Source: Acidimicrobiales bacterium | GTDB lineage: Bacteria > Actinomycetota > Acidimicrobiia > Acidimicrobiales > Iamiaceae | Direction: 5' to 3' | Assembly (NCBI GenBank): GCA_030448105.1 | Contig: JAUJNP010000007.1 | Span: forward strand, 1-64,000 | Length of the DNA stretch: 64,000 nucleotides | In this document: positions 1 through 7,027 of the stretch, in pieces | Numbering within the stretch: the stretch's first letter is position 1 | How the letters are laid out: the number at the start of each line of letters is the position of its first letter | The notes under the pieces: generated by a model | Told to the model about the DNA's origin: nothing | The model's input: only the letters and a program-made list of their open reading frames with translations | Databases searched by the model: none | Made by a program: the position numbers and the translations under genes

Positions 1-1
1 C

Positions 2-787
2 CGTGCCACCATGCCGTTGCTGCACCGGTTCCTCGGGACCCCGCTGATCACATTTCTGGTGGCCCGTGCCTGTGGCGGCCGAGTCGTCCGCGACAGCCAA
101 TCCGGCTTCCGAGCGTTCAGCCGGGAACGCATGCAAGCCTTGAACCTGCAGTCGACCGGTATGGAGCTGGCATCGGAGATGCTCATCCGTGCGGCGCGCG
201 CCGGGCTCCGCATCCAAGAGGTGCAGACCGGCTACCGCCCCCGAGTCGGCGAGTCGAAGCTCGATACGTTCTCGGACGGCTGGCGGCACCTTCAGCTCAT
301 CCTGCTTCTCGCGCCCGACCTCTTGTTGATCGGGCCGGGTGCCCTGCTGTTCGGCCTCGGCGCCGTGCTGTGCCTGTTGGGATTCGTTGACCCTTCCGGC
401 GTCGAGGTGGGCTCGTTCCGATGGCAACCGGTCTTCTTCTCCGGGATCGCCTTGGTGCTCGGACTCCAAGCCCTCTTGGCAGGAGCGGTCCGCGCATACC
501 GTTCCTCAGTCACCACTGCCGGGGTAAAGCGTCGCTTCGCCTTCGTTGGTCGACCGGGCTTTCCCGCACAGTGCGGTGTCACGGGCCTGCTAATGATCGT
601 CGCCGGTCTGGCCATCGACGCCGGCCTGTTCATCGGATGGCTGCGGGGCGCTGCGTCTCCACCCACCGCCAGCCTCGGATGGGCGTCGCTCGCCCAGAGC
701 TTGCTGATCGTCGGCGGCACGCTGGTCAGCTTCGGGGTCATCAGCCGATACATCTTCCCGCAAGACGGTCCAACCCGCACTCGCTGA
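2..787 (+). CDS. Glycosyltransferase family 2, C-terminal part (partial)
   Basis: The open frame enters from the left edge, so the N-terminal GT-A nucleotide-sugar domain lies outside the window. What remains starts with the end of a polyprenol-phosphate mannosyl/glucosyltransferase-like catalytic domain, with the family signature DSQSGFRAF followed by GMELASEMLIRAARAGLRI. About four hydrophobic segments follow (roughly residues 100-125, 140-160, 190-215, 225-250). This fits an enzyme that transfers sugar from a nucleotide donor to a lipid carrier at the membrane. The ATG at 11 is internal, because aligned family members continue upstream. The acceptor and pathway cannot be read from this fragment. 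Confidence 0.8.
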   Translation, partial: RATMPLLHRFLGTPLITFLVARACGGRVVRDSQSGFRAFSRERMQALNLQSTGMELASEMLIRAARAGLRIQEVQTGYRPRVGESKLDTFSDGWRHLQLILLLAPDLLLIGPGALLFGLGAVLCLLGFVDPSGVEVGSFRWQPVFFSGIALVLGLQALLAGAVRAYRSSVTTAGVKRRFAFVGRPGFPAQCGVTGLLMIVAGLAIDAGLFIGWLRGAASPPTASLGWASLAQSLLIVGGTLVSFGVISRYIFPQDGPTRTR

Positions 788-869
788 CCGACCCGGTCCG
801 ACCGACGCTGACAGCTTGAGCCGTCTGGGGGACCTATCCGAGACGCTTCCGTACCCGCGGGAGTCGTAG

Positions 870-1216
870 GCCGTAGCCCGAAACGTACGATGCGGGCTGG
901 CAGACTTACCCGGATGCCTGCGCCTCGGCCGCGGGACGATCAAGGTCCGGCTCCACGGCAACGATGACGACGTTCGGCGGAAGTCGAACGGGACCGGGAA
1001 CCTCCGGCCGATCCCGCAGACCGACCCGGACTTCAAGGCGCTCTACCGGCGGCGAAACGACGCCGAGTCCATCAACCGGCCACTCGACGACCCGCTCTGG
1101 CTCCGCCCGTGCCCACTCCGTTGGCAATGAGCGCCAGCACGCACCTGAACCTGCTGACCTACGCGCTTGTGGTGAACAGCCTGGCGCTGCACCGCCACGG
1201 GGCAGCGCGGCAGTGA
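870..1216 (+). pseudogene. Decayed transposase C-terminus
   Basis: Three consecutive frames carry pieces of one conserved tail. The first frame (open 870-1130) contains KALYRRRNDAESINRPLDD, the next gives RAHSVGNERQH, and the last ends LNLLTYALVVNSLALHRH before a stop at 1214-1216. A run of RRRNDAESINR..LDD..L..RAHSVG..RQ..LL.YALVVNSLALHRH is typical of the C-terminal end of actinobacterial DDE transposases. Two frameshifts and no upstream catalytic domain mean it is a dead fragment. No terminal inverted repeats were found. The family assignment is from memory of such proteins, not from a search. Confidence 0.55.
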
Positions 1217-1365
1217 CCCGCCGCTCACGGCGACGGGCGGAGGGCGAAGCTCTCGGGGACGTCCCGTGAGGTGGTGTAGGTCGGCGTAGGGGTCCACCAC
1301 TGGGGTGGGCCACCGGCGTGAGTGTCGACGTGTTCCTTGCCCGGATCACGAAGAGGAGAACACCG

Positions 1366-1571
1366 GTGGCCCTCACCGATCATGACCTGTCCGACCTGCT
1401 CGCCGCGCCGCGCCGTTCGTCGGTCTCGCGACCGGTCTCGCGTGGGAGGTCTCGGAGGCGGGGCTCGGCCTGGCGGTCGCGTTCCTCGGCGGCGGCGTCG
1501 TGCTCAACGTCCTGAAGGAGGAGCTACCGGAGGAGCGCGCCAGCAGGTTCGGAGCGTTCGCCACGCTGTCG
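1366..1571 (+). pseudogene. Broken small membrane-protein remnant
   Basis: A good ribosome-binding site (AGGAG, about 1350) precedes GTG 1366, which begins VALTDHDLSDLLAA. The frame then turns into arginine-rich nonsense. One frame over, the sequence reads as a hydrophobic helix followed by LNVLKEELPEERASRFGAF (about 1500-1560), a motif I associate with the end of actinobacterial integral membrane proteins of unknown role. After about 1570 the frame runs antisense into the channel-like gene. The frameshift near 1410 and the missing end suggest a decayed gene next to the transposase remnant. Low certainty. Confidence 0.3.
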
Positions 1572-1609
1572 CCGGGTGCCGTCCCGAGGGCGGCGCCTGT
1601 AGCAGGACG

Positions 1610-2380
1610 CTACAACTGGGCTGGGTCCGCAGGGCGCGGCGCAGGTGGGCGCTCCCGTCGCTGCTCGAGGAAGAACGCGCCGAGGATGCCGGCGAGGGTG
1701 GCGAAGAAGACGACGGCATACACCGCGAGTACTACGTCGAGCACCTGGGCGACGCCCTGGTTGCTCCCGGTGGGTTCGCCCGTGACCGCCGCCAGTGCAG
1801 CGGCATGGAGCGCATCGCCGTAAGGGTGGATCCCGACCACTTCGTAGAGCACGTCGGCGGCGGCGAACACGATGATCGTCGTCAGGACAGCCAGCCACGC
1901 TGTGCGCCCGGTCAAGGTCGCACGTGCTGAGCGTCCACCACGGATTGCGGCGAGCGCGACCCGGGTGGGTCGGGCGACCCGCAGGATGAGCAGCACCCGG
2001 AACAGGGTGAGGACGGGGACCACTAGGAACAGCAGCTGCCACCACGTCCGCTGGAGGAAGGTGGCCGTTGACGGCGCGATGACGAGGCGCAGGACGTACT
2101 CGGCGACGAACACGGCCCATAGGACCCAGGTGGACACCAGCAGCGCCCGCTGCAGCGGAGAACCTTCCCGGGCAGGACCCTGCGCGAGGACCAGGACGAC
2201 GAAGAGCAGACCGAGCGCGGCCATCGCGGGGTGGAGCCGGTAGTAGATGTCACCGGCGAGCCGCTCGCGCTCGGTCGGTGTGCGATCCAGGCAGCCACGC
2301 AGCGTCAGATCTGCGACGGCTGCGGCTCCCTCCCCGACGGGATCGGCCTCAGGAGCAACGGGCGCTCCGGGTTCAGTCAT
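1610..2380 (-). CDS. Channel-like membrane protein without a canonical selectivity filter
   Basis: This 256-residue protein has an acidic N-terminus and about five to six membrane segments. The layout resembles a voltage-sensor-like bundle (residues about 50-160, including the basic segment LFRVLLILRVARPTR) followed by a pore-like helix pair (about 170-235). This is the arrangement of the potassium-channel superfamily. The expected filter TVGYG is absent; the corresponding loop reads AAVTGEPTGSNQG. It may be a non-conducting or differently selective relative. ATG 2380 overlaps the stop of the preceding small frame (ATGA), suggesting coupled translation. The ion-channel call is by fold pattern only. 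Confidence 0.6.
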   Translation of the reverse strand: MTEPGAPVAPEADPVGEGAAAVADLTLRGCLDRTPTERERLAGDIYYRLHPAMAALGLLFVVLVLAQGPAREGSPLQRALLVSTWVLWAVFVAEYVLRLVIAPSTATFLQRTWWQLLFLVVPVLTLFRVLLILRVARPTRVALAAIRGGRSARATLTGRTAWLAVLTTIIVFAAADVLYEVVGIHPYGDALHAAALAAVTGEPTGSNQGVAQVLDVVLAVYAVVFFATLAGILGAFFLEQRRERPPAPRPADPAQL

Positions 2381-2532
2381 GTGGTTCGGTCGGGCAACAC
2401 CAGCGGCCGCACGACAACCGCGGTCACGGCCAGTGCCCCGAGGAACGTGCCCGCGCTGTCGCCGTCACTTGCGCCGGCGACGACAAGCACGTCGTTGCGG
2501 ACGAGGTCGTCGAACGCGCCCGGGTCGAGCAT
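2377..2532 (-). CDS. Small hypothetical protein upstream of the channel-like gene
   Basis: A 51-codon frame starts MLDPGAFDDLVRND and ends with a hydrophobic stretch (GALAVTAVVVRPLVL) just before the stop, which overlaps the start of the next gene by four bases. The overlap argues that it is translated. I recognise no family. The same frame is open further upstream into the tRNA, so the chosen ATG is only the most plausible start. It could encode a single-span membrane partner of the downstream protein. Confidence 0.3.
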   Translation of the reverse strand: MLDPGAFDDLVRNDVLVVAGASDGDSAGTFLGALAVTAVVVRPLVLPDRTT

Positions 2533-2636
2533 CCTCACGACCTCGACCGAGACATCGTGCTCGCCACTTCGAGGGCGTGCATCCCTTCGAGCGGGAGAGT
2601 GAGGGCCGGGCTTCGGCGTGCCCCTCGTGCGCCTCG

Positions 2637-2708
2637 AGCGGGTGACGGGAATCGAACCCGCATCACCTGCTTGGAAGGCAGGAGCTCTGGCCATTGAGCT
2701 ACACCCGC
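2637..2708 (-). tRNA. tRNA-Gly (anticodon UCC)
   Basis: Read on the minus strand this folds as a 72-base cloverleaf. It has a 7-bp acceptor stem GCGGGTG/CACCCGC, a D-arm, an anticodon stem CCTGC/GCAGG with loop CTTCCAA giving anticodon TCC, a four-base variable loop, a T-arm with TTCGATT, and discriminator T at 2637. The CCA end is not encoded. It decodes GGA/GGG glycine codons. Confidence 0.95.
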
Positions 2709-2730
2709 GGACTGGTGCGACCGTAGCCGG

Positions 2731-4338
2731 TCAGTCCTGGGTGACCAGCCCCGTGGCGGGGTCGTAGGTTAAGCGTCCCCGCTCGTAGCGTTGCCGGCGC
2801 AAGGTGCCGTCTGAGTAGGTGTCGGTGACCGGGTAGCCGAGCAGTCCACGGGGCCCGCCCCGGTTGAGGTAGGCGGCGAGGATGGGGCCGTGGACCTCGC
2901 AGGTGCCGACGTTGCTCGAGTAGACGTTGCCCCGCTCGAAGCGGCCGAAGCGTCCACGTTGGTCCCCGACGTCGGCGGTGTCGACGAGGGGGTATCCGAG
3001 GAGGCCGTGCACCCCTCCGAGGGACTCGTGCTTCATGTACACCGAGCCCTCCACTCCTGCGACCCAAGTGCCTGACAGAGCGTAGATCCGGCCCCGCTCG
3101 AAGTTCGAGTAGAACGACCGGTCGGTGCTTCGGGTGTCGCTCGTGGGGTACCCGTATCGGCCGTGGACGCCGCCGAGCCCCTCGTGGCGGGTGAAGATCG
3201 ACCCGTGGATCTCGAAGTTCCCGCGGTCGTAGAGGTAGATCCGTCCGCGCTCGAAGTTGACGTACTGAGACCGGCCCTCGCTGCTGGTCAACGTGTTCGA
3301 GGTCGGATAACCCAGCGCCCCGGTTACACCTCCGTTCGCCTCGTGGCGCAGACATATGGCGCCGTGCACCGCGAACGTGCCTCGCGCCCAGCGGTAGATA
3401 CGGCCAGCTTCGAAGCGGGAGTACCGGGAGCGACCGTCGGGATGCGAGAGCACATCGGACGTCGGGTAGCCGAGCGGGCCCCAGATGCCGCGGTGGAGCT
3501 GGTGGACGTCGAGGATCGAACCGTGCACCTCCCACGCTCCGGTGGCCGGGCGCCAGTAGATGCGGCCGTAGCGGTATATGGCGTAACGGCCGTCGGTTCC
3601 CGTAATCGCCCGCTCGGCCTGGACGACGGGGCCGAGGAACCCCCCCGACCCGCCGAGGCTGGCGTACTTCTTGTCGATCTCCGAGGGGGGCGGGGCGCAG
3701 CCCGGAAGGCAGGGGGCGCCGTGGTTGACCGTGCGGTTGTCGGTGGCGCTGCTCGTGGTGCAGGACGGGTCGTAGCGCCACGGCGGCGTGCACGTCGCCA
3801 CCCGGCACACCACCGGGCCGTAGCAGCGGATCTCCTGGTGGCACTGGCCGTAGCGGAACTGGTTGCAGCAGGTGCGGCGGCCGTCGCAGCTCGCCCCCGA
3901 GCACCGGCAGGAGCACGACGTGGGGCACGACGCGTTGCAGTCGATGATGTAGCGGGCGGCGCCGCAGCAGTAGGCGGCGTTGTCGGCCTTCCACCAGCCG
4001 GCCACGAAGCTGCCGGGCGGGCAGCTGTTGCGGCCACCGTTGATGGTGCAGCAGAACGCGGTCCAGCCGTCCGAACACGTCCCGCACAGGTACCCGTAGG
4101 CGGTGCCGGGCTTGAGGATGAAGTCGAAGGGGTTGACGGCCAGGGCGGAGCCCACCACCGCCGTCTTCACGAGGAAGCTGCGCCGGCTCGGGCGACCACC
4201 GAGCAGTGCCGAGGCGCGGGCCACGAAACGCTCGGACAGCGTGTCGTCGGGGCCGGGGCCGGGCACCGACGGCCGGGGGGCGGTCTGCGAGGCCGTGGCC
4301 GGGACGCTCTGACGGCGAAGGTCGCTGATGGTTCTCAT
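2731..4338 (-). CDS. Tat-exported MauA-like cysteine-rich / LGFP-repeat protein
   Basis: This protein has 535 residues. A twin-arginine signal (RPSRRSFLVKTAVVG, Arg 52-53) sends it across the membrane folded. Residues about 85-193 hold 20 cysteines, with GGRNSCPPG and GWWKAD resembling the light chain of methylamine dehydrogenase (MauA), whose six disulfides and tryptophan tryptophylquinone mature in the periplasm. The position of the second quinone tryptophan (before Cys-Phe in MauA) is Arg171-Cys172 here, so the cofactor probably does not form. Residues about 220-535 are five to six LGFP repeats (LGYPTSD, FERGRIY), which bind cell-wall glycan in actinobacteria. It is last in the mau-like operon; its ATG overlaps the upstream stop by four bases. 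Its reaction is unknown. Confidence 0.8.
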   Translation of the reverse strand: MRTISDLRRQSVPATASQTAPRPSVPGPGPDDTLSERFVARASALLGGRPSRRSFLVKTAVVGSALAVNPFDFILKPGTAYGYLCGTCSDGWTAFCCTINGGRNSCPPGSFVAGWWKADNAAYCCGAARYIIDCNASCPTSCSCRCSGASCDGRRTCCNQFRYGQCHQEIRCYGPVVCRVATCTPPWRYDPSCTTSSATDNRTVNHGAPCLPGCAPPPSEIDKKYASLGGSGGFLGPVVQAERAITGTDGRYAIYRYGRIYWRPATGAWEVHGSILDVHQLHRGIWGPLGYPTSDVLSHPDGRSRYSRFEAGRIYRWARGTFAVHGAICLRHEANGGVTGALGYPTSNTLTSSEGRSQYVNFERGRIYLYDRGNFEIHGSIFTRHEGLGGVHGRYGYPTSDTRSTDRSFYSNFERGRIYALSGTWVAGVEGSVYMKHESLGGVHGLLGYPLVDTADVGDQRGRFGRFERGNVYSSNVGTCEVHGPILAAYLNRGGPRGLLGYPVTDTYSDGTLRRQRYERGRLTYDPATGLVTQD

Positions 4339-4844
4339 CGGGGCGAGATCCTCGTGGCGCGGAGGGTTCGTTGGGCTTGGGGCACCAGAGTGGTGGCCCG
4401 GGCATGGCTGCCGAGCACCACGTAGAGGCAGAAAGCTCGCTCGGCGGTGGTGAAGAACCGCTGGCAGCCGGCCTGGCCCTTGATCACACGTTGCAGGGCA
4501 GAGGGGTTGAACATCGCTGGCTGGAGCGCGGGGATGCCTTGATCGGAGAACAGCGCCTGGCCGACGCTCTCGGGCCCGTACTCGAACAGGGTGAGGAAGA
4601 CGTGGTCGGGGCCCATGACGTCGACCGCGCCGCTCCCGAAGTCGCCCCGCTGTTCAGGCAGGGCGAAGTTGGCCAGGTGCGCCACCGGGCTCGGGACCTC
4701 GCCAGGGGTGCCTCGGGCGCCCGGGCGGTCGTCGGCCCCCGATGGCGACGGGGGCCCGGCGCGCCCCGGGGCTGTCCGCTTGGTGATGCGCCCTTCCCAC
4801 CCGGGGGGCAGGTCGGTGGTGATGCCGTACGCCGAGAGCCTCAT
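4335..4844 (-). CDS. Unknown protein of the mau-like operon
   Basis: This 169-residue protein begins MRLSAYGITTDLPPGWEGRI and has no signal peptide or membrane span. I recognise no family. The N-terminal YGITTDLPPGWEGRI pattern resembles actinobacterial proteins that hold a strand-rich domain after a lipid- or envelope-associated partner. The middle (residues 28-55) is proline/glycine-rich and probably disordered. Two cysteines lie near the C-terminus (about 127 and 139). It overlaps both neighbours by four bases (ATGA at each end), so it is translated in step with the MauA-like LGFP protein and the membrane protein. It likely serves the same process. Confidence 0.7.
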   Translation of the reverse strand: MRLSAYGITTDLPPGWEGRITKRTAPGRAGPPSPSGADDRPGARGTPGEVPSPVAHLANFALPEQRGDFGSGAVDVMGPDHVFLTLFEYGPESVGQALFSDQGIPALQPAMFNPSALQRVIKGQAGCQRFFTTAERAFCLYVVLGSHARATTLVPQAQRTLRATRISPR

Positions 4845-5458
4845 GTTCCGGCCTGCAGCGCGAGGAGTAGGGAAACGGCCACGGCAACAGTTTGCCCTCC
4901 CAGGGCGAGGCGCCGCGCCACCGGCGCCCAGCGCTGGTTGCGGCGGTGCAGGTCCCGCAGGGCGCCGGGGTGGTGCACGGGGGCGGTGAGCAGCACAGGC
5001 AACCCCCGCACGGCGCCGAACACGGCACCCACGACGAGGCCTCCCACCCAGGAGCCGGTGAGGACGGCGGCCGCGAGGGCCACCCACGTGATCGCGCTGC
5101 TGACGATGGTGACCACGGCCAGGCCGAGTTGCAACCCGTACCCGAGGCCGTACACCCAACCCCGGTAGCGGCCGATCCAGTCCTCGTCGACCTGTCGCCG
5201 GATGGTGGGGACGCGCGCGTGGGCCCATCCGAGGTCGGCGACCAGCCCGAGGGCCGCGATCACGCCAAGGGCGAGCAGGCGGGCGCGGGTCGAGGCGGGC
5301 GGTCCCGGGAGCAAGGCGTCGGCGAGCTGGCCGGCCGCCCCGAGCGCCAGGCCCATGGCGGCACCGCCCAGGGCCGAGCCGGCCATGTAGGCGCCGGCGG
5401 TGAGGGCCCAGCGGTTGTTCCGTCCCCGCTCCCCGAGCGGGGTGATGCTCGAGAGCAT
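4841..5458 (-). CDS. Multi-pass membrane protein of the mau-like operon
   Basis: This 205-residue protein begins MLSSITPLGERGRNNRWALTA and has about five hydrophobic helices (near 20-45, 60-80, 105-130, 133-155, 180-203). SITPLGERGR followed by a small-residue helix (AGSALGGAAMGLALG) recalls CcdA/DsbD-type electron-carrier membrane proteins. MauF, a required part of methylamine dehydrogenase maturation, belongs to that group. The cysteine pair of DsbD is not visible here, so electron transfer is doubtful. It sits between the MauD-like gene and the MauA-like partner genes and overlaps the next start by four bases. The MauF analogy is inference from position and topology only. Confidence 0.65.
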   Translation of the reverse strand: MLSSITPLGERGRNNRWALTAGAYMAGSALGGAAMGLALGAAGQLADALLPGPPASTRARLLALGVIAALGLVADLGWAHARVPTIRRQVDEDWIGRYRGWVYGLGYGLQLGLAVVTIVSSAITWVALAAAVLTGSWVGGLVVGAVFGAVRGLPVLLTAPVHHPGALRDLHRRNQRWAPVARRLALGGQTVAVAVSLLLALQAGT

Positions 5459-5467
5459 CGACTCCCC

Positions 5468-5545
5468 TCAGGGCGACCAGCTGCCGCGCACGGCAGCCAG
5501 GACGGCGAGGGGCACTCCCAGCAGGAGCAGGGCCAGGTCGGTCAC
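5468..5545 (-). CDS. Possible 25-residue membrane microprotein
   Basis: GTG 5545 opens VTDLALLLLGVPLAVLAAVRG, a single hydrophobic helix with a short polar tail, ending nine bases before the next gene. Its start overlaps (GTGA) the stop of a 23-codon frame made of Met-Pro repeats. Its position in a tightly coupled operon supports translation. No family is recognised. The same frame is open upstream through a His-Ala repeat but has no start codon there, so a longer frameshifted original is possible. Confidence 0.35.
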   Translation of the reverse strand: MTDLALLLLGVPLAVLAAVRGSWSP

Positions 5546-5613
5546 CGGGCCGGGCCGACCCTCGAGCGAGGCTCGCCGAGCCAGAGCATGGGCATGGGCA
5601 TGGGCATGGGCAT
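5542..5613 (-). CDS. Met-Pro-repeat leader-like mini frame
   Basis: Two bases after the stop of the MauD-like gene, five in-frame ATG codons are created by a CCCATG hexamer array. They are followed by LWLGEPRSRVGPAR and a stop that overlaps the next GTG. It may act as a translational coupler rather than a functional peptide. No direct evidence of function. Confidence 0.25.
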   Translation of the reverse strand: MPMPMPMPMLWLGEPRSRVGPAR

Positions 5614-5615
5614 GG
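5587..5615 (+). repeat. Hexanucleotide array (CATGGG)x4 plus CATGG
   Basis: Four perfect copies of CATGGG and one partial copy stand between two operon genes. On the coding (minus) strand each copy supplies an in-frame ATG. A change of copy number would not alter the frame, so it would tune length or the number of starts rather than switch a gene on or off. Confidence 0.9.
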
Positions 5616-6404
5616 TCACCGTTCGCCCGACTCCGGGTCTGTCAGCTCGTAGAGGCTCGGATCCCCGGGGGGCACGCCCGCGGCCAGCAGCTCCTGGTCG
5701 ATGCGGCGCTCGCGGGTGGCGTCGGCGCCCGGCTTGGACACACGGCGGGCCTCGAGCTCGGCGGCGAACACGTCGTCGTCGGCCACCTGGGACAGCAGGC
5801 CCCGGACCTGCGGCCAGTCGATCCCCGTGCCCTCGCCCCGGGCCTGGCCGCTCGGTCCGTCAACGAGCACGAAATACGGCGAGCCGGGCACGTCGTACGC
5901 GGACCACGCCTCGCTGGACATCACGAGCGGCACGGCGGCCGGCGCCAGCTCGGCGATGCGGGCCGGCAGCTCCTCGGAGGGGTCGCGGGTGACGATCACC
6001 AGCCGAACCCCGGGCGCCAGGCCGAGCTCGGCCGGGTCGGCGAAGGCGTCCCAGAACCGGTGGCAGGTGAGGCAGCTGCTGGAGAGGAACGCCACCAGCG
6101 TGGCGTGCTCGACCCCGACCACCCGGATGGACACGGCGTCGTCGGCCACTCCCACCCCGGCCAGGTCGCGACCGGCCGGCAGCTCCTCACGGTCGCCCGG
6201 GGCAGGTACCTCGGGGAAGACGTTGAACTGGTCCCGGGTCACGCCCCGGGACGCCCGCGAGGAACCCGGCGCGCCGCCCTGCTCGACGCCGGCGCCGAGG
6301 TCGTGGAGCCGGCGGAGGATCTCGGCGTGGCTGCGCAGCAGGCCGACCACCAGCAGCGTGAGCAAGGCCACGGCGGCCGCCAGCACCGCGACCAGCGCGG
6401 TCAT
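5616..6404 (-). CDS. MauD-like thioredoxin-fold redox protein
   Basis: This 262-residue protein has an N-terminal membrane anchor (residues about 3-25, MTALVAVLAAAVALLTLLVVG). The extracytoplasmic thioredoxin fold follows, with the redox motif SSSCLTCHRFW in the usual position after a beta strand (VEHATLVAFL) and a later cis-Pro-like segment (GSPYFVLVDG). MauD proteins share this plan and are needed to form the disulfides of the methylamine dehydrogenase light chain. The 20-cysteine protein of the same operon is the obvious client. I chose ATG 6404 because it overlaps the stop of the MauE-like gene (TGATG) and immediately starts the signal anchor; the frame is open further upstream with arginine-rich sequence. 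Confidence 0.8.
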   Translation of the reverse strand: MTALVAVLAAAVALLTLLVVGLLRSHAEILRRLHDLGAGVEQGGAPGSSRASRGVTRDQFNVFPEVPAPGDREELPAGRDLAGVGVADDAVSIRVVGVEHATLVAFLSSSCLTCHRFWDAFADPAELGLAPGVRLVIVTRDPSEELPARIAELAPAAVPLVMSSEAWSAYDVPGSPYFVLVDGPSGQARGEGTGIDWPQVRGLLSQVADDDVFAAELEARRVSKPGADATRERRIDQELLAAGVPPGDPSLYELTDPESGER

Positions 6405-6952
6405 CAGGCGGCCCGCTCGTCGGGGCCGCCGCCGTCGGCCACCGCGGCGACGAGGTCGGGCAGCGCGGTGAAGGCCACGTAGGCCAACCACGTGCAGAGC
6501 GCGACGAGGAGGGGGAAGGGCACGCCTCCCAACGGCTGGCCGGCCACCACGCCGGGCAGCCCACCGGGGGGGGCGACGGCGGCCAGCGCGGCGGTAGCGG
6601 CCATGGCGAGGTTGAGGGCCGCGTGCAGCGTGGACGCGGGGGTCTCGGACTCACCGAAGCAGCCGCAGCCGGCGGCGCCGCCCTGCCGGGCGATGAGGCG
6701 CATGGTGAAGGCGGCGAAGGCCAGATAGCTCGCCACCACCAGGAGGGCCATGGGCCGGGAGCCGAGCACCAGCGCGGCGGTGGCCACGCTCACCTCGAGC
6801 GCGCCGAGCGCCCGAGCCACGAGCGGCGAGCCGGCCAGGTCGGCCTCGTGAAGGGCGCGGACGGTGCCCGACGGGCGCACCAGCTTGACCAGGCCCGCCA
6901 CCCCGAGCAGGGCGGCGACGGCGAAGAAGGGCCCGGCGACGACGGAGGACAT
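6404..6952 (-). CDS. MauE/DoxX-like membrane protein
   Basis: This 182-residue protein has four to five membrane helices, starting MSSVVAGPFFAVAALLGVAGL. The GAAGCGCFGE motif in the middle loop is the hallmark of the MauE branch of the DoxX-like superfamily. These proteins are thought to pass reducing or oxidising equivalents to MauD-type thioredoxins. It is the first gene of the minus-strand operon and is transcribed divergently from trigger factor. An upstream TTG at 6970 is possible, but ATG 6952 directly precedes the first helix. The cysteine pair and the neighbour with a CxxC motif support a disulfide relay. Confidence 0.8.
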   Translation of the reverse strand: MSSVVAGPFFAVAALLGVAGLVKLVRPSGTVRALHEADLAGSPLVARALGALEVSVATAALVLGSRPMALLVVASYLAFAAFTMRLIARQGGAAGCGCFGESETPASTLHAALNLAMAATAALAAVAPPGGLPGVVAGQPLGGVPFPLLVALCTWLAYVAFTALPDLVAAVADGGGPDERAA

Positions 6953-7011
6953 CCGGACCGAGGGTACCAACGCAGGCCGCCGAGCACGTCGGGAAGGCGA
7001 TGGCCGTCACC

Positions 7012-7017
7012 TACACT
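7012..7017 (+). promoter_or_regulatory. -10 element of tig (leaderless)
   Basis: TACACT lies 10 bases before the tig ATG and no Shine-Dalgarno sequence is present. The transcript should begin at or within a few bases of the ATG. No convincing -35 is visible. Confidence 0.5.
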
Positions 7018-7027
7018 CGGCGACCTC

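Noticed and set aside
2731-3700. Regular repeats in the LGFP gene considered as DNA minisatellite or CRISPR
   Set aside because: The periodicity is at the protein level (LGFP domains of about 50 residues) with diverged DNA; there are no identical direct repeats with unique spacers.
5587-5615. Phase-variable switch at the hexamer array
   Set aside because: Six-base units keep the frame, so copy-number change cannot turn the downstream gene off.
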